A DNA stretch of 14,895 nucleotides from NCBI GenBank assembly GCA_048204295.1, contig DBFBLF010000077.1, positions 1 to 14,895 of the forward strand, given 5' to 3'. A program made the position numbers and the translations under genes. This document shows, piece after piece, positions 12,461 through 14,895 of this stretch. Each line of letters starts with the position of its first letter. Position 1 is the stretch's first letter. The stretch is from Metaruminococcus_A sp900762715 (GTDB taxonomy: Bacteria; Bacillota; Clostridia; Oscillospirales; Ruminococcaceae). Below the pieces are notes generated by a model. It searched no databases and had not been told where the DNA came from. It saw only the letters and a program-made list of their open reading frames with translations.

Positions 12461-13594
12461 ATGGAATACAGAGAAATTGGGAAAACAGGCTGCCGGGCCG
12501 GCATCATCGGGCTTGGGTGTGAACACCTGGACGGCGCGCCTTATAAGCAGGTGGAAGAGACAATTTCCGCGGCGCTTGACAGCGGGATCAACCTGTTAGA
12601 CGTCTTTATGCCCGGGCGGGAGGTCCGCGAAAATATTGCGAAAGCGCTGGGGAGCCGCCGCGATCAGGTGATGATCCAGGGGCATATCGGCTCAACCAAC
12701 GTCAACCAGCAGTACGACATCAGCCGCGACCTGCCGACCGTGAAAAAATATTTTGAAGAGCTCCTCGGTATTTTCGGCTACATTGATTTCGGCATGATGT
12801 TCTTCATCGACTCTGAGGACGACTACAAAGGCGTCTTTGAAACCGGCTTTGCCGATTATGTGCTGAAATTGAAGGAGAACGGGGATATCCGGCACATCGG
12901 GTTCAGCTCCCACGATCCCAAAATGGCAATGCGGGCAATTGAAACAGGGCTGCCTGAAATGATGCTCTTCAGCATCAACCCTGCGTTCGACCTTTATCCG
13001 GCCGACGTGCATGTCCTCAACGATTCCCCTGACCCGGCTGCCTTTAAGGGGATGGATCCCACACGTGCCGCCCTTTATAAGCTCTGTGAGCAAAGAGGGA
13101 TCGGTATTACCGTCATGAAAACGCTGGGAGCGGGCAAGCTGATTTCCCCCGAGCACACCCCGTTCGGAAAGCCGATGACGGTGCCCCAGTGCATCCATTA
13201 CGCTTTGAGCCGCCCGGCGGTCGCCGCCGTTATGCTCGGCTGTAAAAGCGGCGCGGAGGTGCGCGAGGCGGTCCGCTACCTGGAAACGAGCGAGGAAGAG
13301 AGGGACTACGCCCCCATTTTGGGTACCCTGCGGAACGATTTCCGGGGCAACTGCGTTTATTGCAGCCACTGCCAGCCCTGCCCGGTGGAAATCGATATTG
13401 CGGCGGTCAATAAATACCTTGACATCGCCCGGCTGGACGAGGCAAACGTCCCGCCGTCCATCCGCTCCCATTACGCGGGGCTCGCCCACGGCGGCGGGGA
13501 ATGCATTGCCTGCGGAAGCTGTGAAAAGCGCTGTCCTTTCGGCGTACCGGTCATTGAGAATATGGCCGCCGCCGCAAGAATTTTCGGAGAATAA
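12461..13594 (+). CDS. aldo/keto reductase-like protein with two C-terminal 4Fe-4S clusters
   Basis: 377 aa: an aldo/keto-reductase barrel (about 1-285) fused to a ferredoxin-like tail. The tail has CxxCxxCxxCP (C298, C301, C304, C307) and CxxCxxCxxxCP (C348, C351, C354, C358), enough for two 4Fe-4S clusters, as in COG1453 proteins. The barrel start, MEYREIGKTG, is canonical. The catalytic tetrad is largely lost: Asp47 remains, but no Tyr follows (DVFMPGREVREN), the Lys position reads IQGHIGS, and the His position reads MFFIDSED. Electron transfer or a non-classical reaction is more likely than NAD(P)H carbonyl reduction (inference). An upstream ATG at 12449 abuts the AAAGGA site with no spacer, so ATG 12461 (11 nt away) is preferred. 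A weak internal promoter is possible (TGAACA 12403, 17 bp, TAAAAT 12426). Confidence 0.88.
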   Translation: MEYREIGKTGCRAGIIGLGCEHLDGAPYKQVEETISAALDSGINLLDVFMPGREVRENIAKALGSRRDQVMIQGHIGSTNVNQQYDISRDLPTVKKYFEELLGIFGYIDFGMMFFIDSEDDYKGVFETGFADYVLKLKENGDIRHIGFSSHDPKMAMRAIETGLPEMMLFSINPAFDLYPADVHVLNDSPDPAAFKGMDPTRAALYKLCEQRGIGITVMKTLGAGKLISPEHTPFGKPMTVPQCIHYALSRPAVAAVMLGCKSGAEVREAVRYLETSEEERDYAPILGTLRNDFRGNCVYCSHCQPCPVEIDIAAVNKYLDIARLDEANVPPSIRSHYAGLAHGGGECIACGSCEKRCPFGVPVIENMAAAARIFGE

Positions 13595-13612
13595 ACAACA
13601 TCAAAATAGCAG

Positions 13613-13645
13613 AAGAGACGGGACAGTTTGTTCCGTCTCTTTTTA
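13613..13645 (+). terminator. strong intrinsic terminator closing the aldo/keto reductase operon
   Basis: AAGAGACGG (13613-13621) pairs with CCGTCTCTT (13633-13641). The stem extends inward through GACA/TGTT to a 3-nt loop, and TTTTTATTTT follows. Confidence 0.9.
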
Positions 13646-13667
13646 TTTTACTAAATTTATATAATCA

Positions 13668-13694
13668 TTGACATTATTTTAATAAAATTATAAA
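13668..13694 (+). promoter_or_regulatory. candidate promoter of the metalloprotease gene pair
   Basis: Consensus TTGACA (13668-13673) with TATAAA (13689-13694) at a short 15-bp spacing, or TAAACT (13691-13696) at 17 bp. A perfect 10-bp palindrome TTGTTAACAA (13714-13723) lies downstream and could be an operator. A nine-codon ORF (MYYDILIKN, 13745-13774) with AAGGAG 9 nt upstream sits in the leader. Confidence 0.45.
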
Positions 13695-13794
13695 CTTTAT
13701 ACAAAAGAAATAATTGTTAACAAAATTTTAAGGAGAGAATGCCAATGTACTATGATATTTTAATTAAAAACTAATGTATAAAGGAGACATTTTT

Positions 13795-14439
13795 ATGAAA
13801 ACGAAACGTGCTATCAGTTTACTAGTGTTACTTTTGTTTGCTTTTTCATTCCATATATCGTTTGGAGCAGTAGAGTTTTGCCATAATGAGATGGGATATT
13901 CCAATAGAAGCAATATTAAACTGCGTTGGATTTATAAAGAAAATTCAAAATATACTTTGCCAGTTAACAACTCGCTTCCAACTAATCACAAAGCTCGTAA
14001 TGGCGTATTTAATGCCATCGCCCTTTTAAACAGGCAAAGCCCATCCAATATAGTAGTAAGAAATGCTTCTACTGGTCAAAAAGTTGAAGTCATGAGCCCT
14101 GCTTCATCGTCTTGGAACAGTTTAGTCACTGATGGAACTGCAATAGCAACTACTATCCCACGTTCAAATTTAGGAACATTTTACTACGGGTATGGAGATT
14201 TACCTGCCAATAGCAGCAGTACTATAAGCATAAATTACGCAATGATTTGGTACAATCCAAGTCAAGACTCGTCAATAGGTGGTCAATGGCATAACCGAAT
14301 TGCAATGCACGAAATGTTACATGTTTTTGGAATGGGTCATGCTTATGGTATGGCCTCGTTAACTGATGCCACATATAATTACACATCAACTACTTTAACT
14401 CAATACGATATAAATGAATTTAAACGTATGTATCCCTAG
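13795..14439 (+). CDS. secreted matrixin-like zinc metalloprotease
   Basis: 214-aa exported protein. A signal peptide (basic MKTKR, hydrophobic about 7-23, ending near SFGA) precedes a compact metzincin-like domain. The zinc motif HEMLHVFGMGH (His172, Glu173, His176, Gly179, His182) is the full HExxHxxGxxH form. Met186 or a nearby Met may form the Met-turn, and LTQYDINEFKRMYP (201-214) matches the helix that ends matrixin domains. There is no propeptide with a cysteine switch and no substrate-binding domain, and the protein is small for the family. The chosen ATG has AAGGAG 8 nt upstream. The in-frame ATG at 13774 overlaps the stop of an upstream nine-codon ORF (TAATG). The region is A+T-rich compared with the operon before it, suggesting acquisition. 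Substrates are unknown. Confidence 0.85.
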   Translation: MKTKRAISLLVLLLFAFSFHISFGAVEFCHNEMGYSNRSNIKLRWIYKENSKYTLPVNNSLPTNHKARNGVFNAIALLNRQSPSNIVVRNASTGQKVEVMSPASSSWNSLVTDGTAIATTIPRSNLGTFYYGYGDLPANSSSTISINYAMIWYNPSQDSSIGGQWHNRIAMHEMLHVFGMGHAYGMASLTDATYNYTSTTLTQYDINEFKRMYP

Positions 14440-14453
14440 AAGGAGGGTTAGCA

Positions 14454-14895
14454 ATGAAAGTATATAAAAAGTATATGTTCGCTGTATTAACAGGTATACT
14501 CTTAGTGGTATTATCAACATTTTTTTATCGTTTATTAACTCCAAGTGGAAACTCTAGTTCAAAAAGATCAGATTTTCCAGTATTAAAATCACCTTCAATG
14601 TGTATGACACGTGAATCGTCAATGGAAGAACAGTTGGAAATGTCTGAACTTGTTGTGGACGCTTCTGTACTAGCAGTATATCCTTTAGAAACTCGTCAAT
14701 TTGTTCCAGCATCCGGTACATATGAAGCAGAAATTTATGAGAAACTTGGAATCACATCCTCCCCATATAGTGTTCTTAAAGTTAAAATGAAAGCTAATGA
14801 GTATATAAAGGGTAACGCTGGAGATACTTTTACGATGTCTATTGTAGCTTTCGGGCTAGAAAGTTCACCAGATTTTCAAATAGGTAATCGTTTTA
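14454..14895 (+). CDS. membrane-anchored protein of unknown function, 3' end beyond the window
   Basis: 147 codons are visible and the frame is open at the right edge. The start has AAGGAGGG 6 nt upstream and lies 14 bp after the protease stop, so the two genes are almost certainly co-transcribed. A Lys-rich start and one hydrophobic helix (about 8-26) are followed by a short Ser-rich linker and a beta-rich outer domain with the pattern SELVVDASVLAV (64-75) ... SVLKVKMKANEYIKG (106-120) ... TFTMSIVAFG (125-134). This recalls small beta-barrel surface domains with alternating strands before a KG turn. No catalytic motif is visible. Candidate roles are anchor, substrate or inhibitor of the adjacent protease; none is proven. 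Confidence 0.75.
   Translation, partial: MKVYKKYMFAVLTGILLVVLSTFFYRLLTPSGNSSSKRSDFPVLKSPSMCMTRESSMEEQLEMSELVVDASVLAVYPLETRQFVPASGTYEAEIYEKLGITSSPYSVLKVKMKANEYIKGNAGDTFTMSIVAFGLESSPDFQIGNRF

Noticed and set aside
12692..13489. 265-codon open frame on the minus strand opposite the Fe-S aldo/keto reductase
   Set aside because: Shadow frame of a G+C-rich gene; no start signal and no family resemblance.

Overview
The window looks like a chromosomal segment of a low-to-mid-GC Gram-positive anaerobe, most likely a Clostridia member of the Oscillospiraceae/Ruminococcaceae type (inference). Supporting signs are near-consensus Shine-Dalgarno (SD) sites (AAGGAGG type) before many genes, sigma-A promoters with 17-bp spacers, a lipoprotein with a Ser-rich linker, a DegV protein, and an aldo/keto reductase carrying ferredoxin-type clusters. 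Most genes are fairly G+C-rich. Two patches, about 5080-5990 and from about 13645 to the right edge, are visibly A+T-rich and hold secreted or membrane proteins of unknown or protease type, as expected of acquired accessory DNA.

Layout, left to right. A Na+/phosphate cotransporter with a PhoU tail (129-1943) is followed by an SGNH/GDSL hydrolase lipoprotein (2044-2850) and a bidirectional terminator. A DUF421 membrane protein (minus, start reassigned to 3632) diverges from a DegV fatty-acid-binding protein (3776-4624). The 543-bp gap after degV is not empty. It holds a candidate structured RNA (4685-4797) and a dead ribbon-helix-helix gene on the minus strand (4869-5031), whose frame is broken by an exact 7-bp tandem duplication. 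An anchored His/Cys-bearing protein of unknown function follows (5168-5905).

The minus-strand metal module (8539 down to 5993) is the best-defined regulon. A consensus promoter and a CsoR-type operator drive a CsoR/FrmR-family repressor and, 13 bp on, a PIB-type ATPase. Its C-terminal membrane residues match the Zn/Cd/Pb class, and its N-terminus is a Cys/His-rich tail instead of an HMA domain. Next comes a small XRE regulator (minus). Its promoter shares one self-complementary -35 hexamer with a divergent promoter that leads into a short promoter-hairpin-terminator unit with no convincing gene, a probable small RNA.

The right half carries metabolic genes with readable promoters: a MalY/PatB-type PLP enzyme, a NimA-like flavin-binding protein, and a likely operon of aldo/keto reductase, 51-aa membrane protein and Fe-S aldo/keto reductase, closed by a strong terminator. 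The A+T-rich right end encodes a secreted matrixin-like metalloprotease and, 14 bp after it, a membrane-anchored partner that runs off the window.

No rRNA, tRNA, CRISPR array, transposase or integrase was seen.
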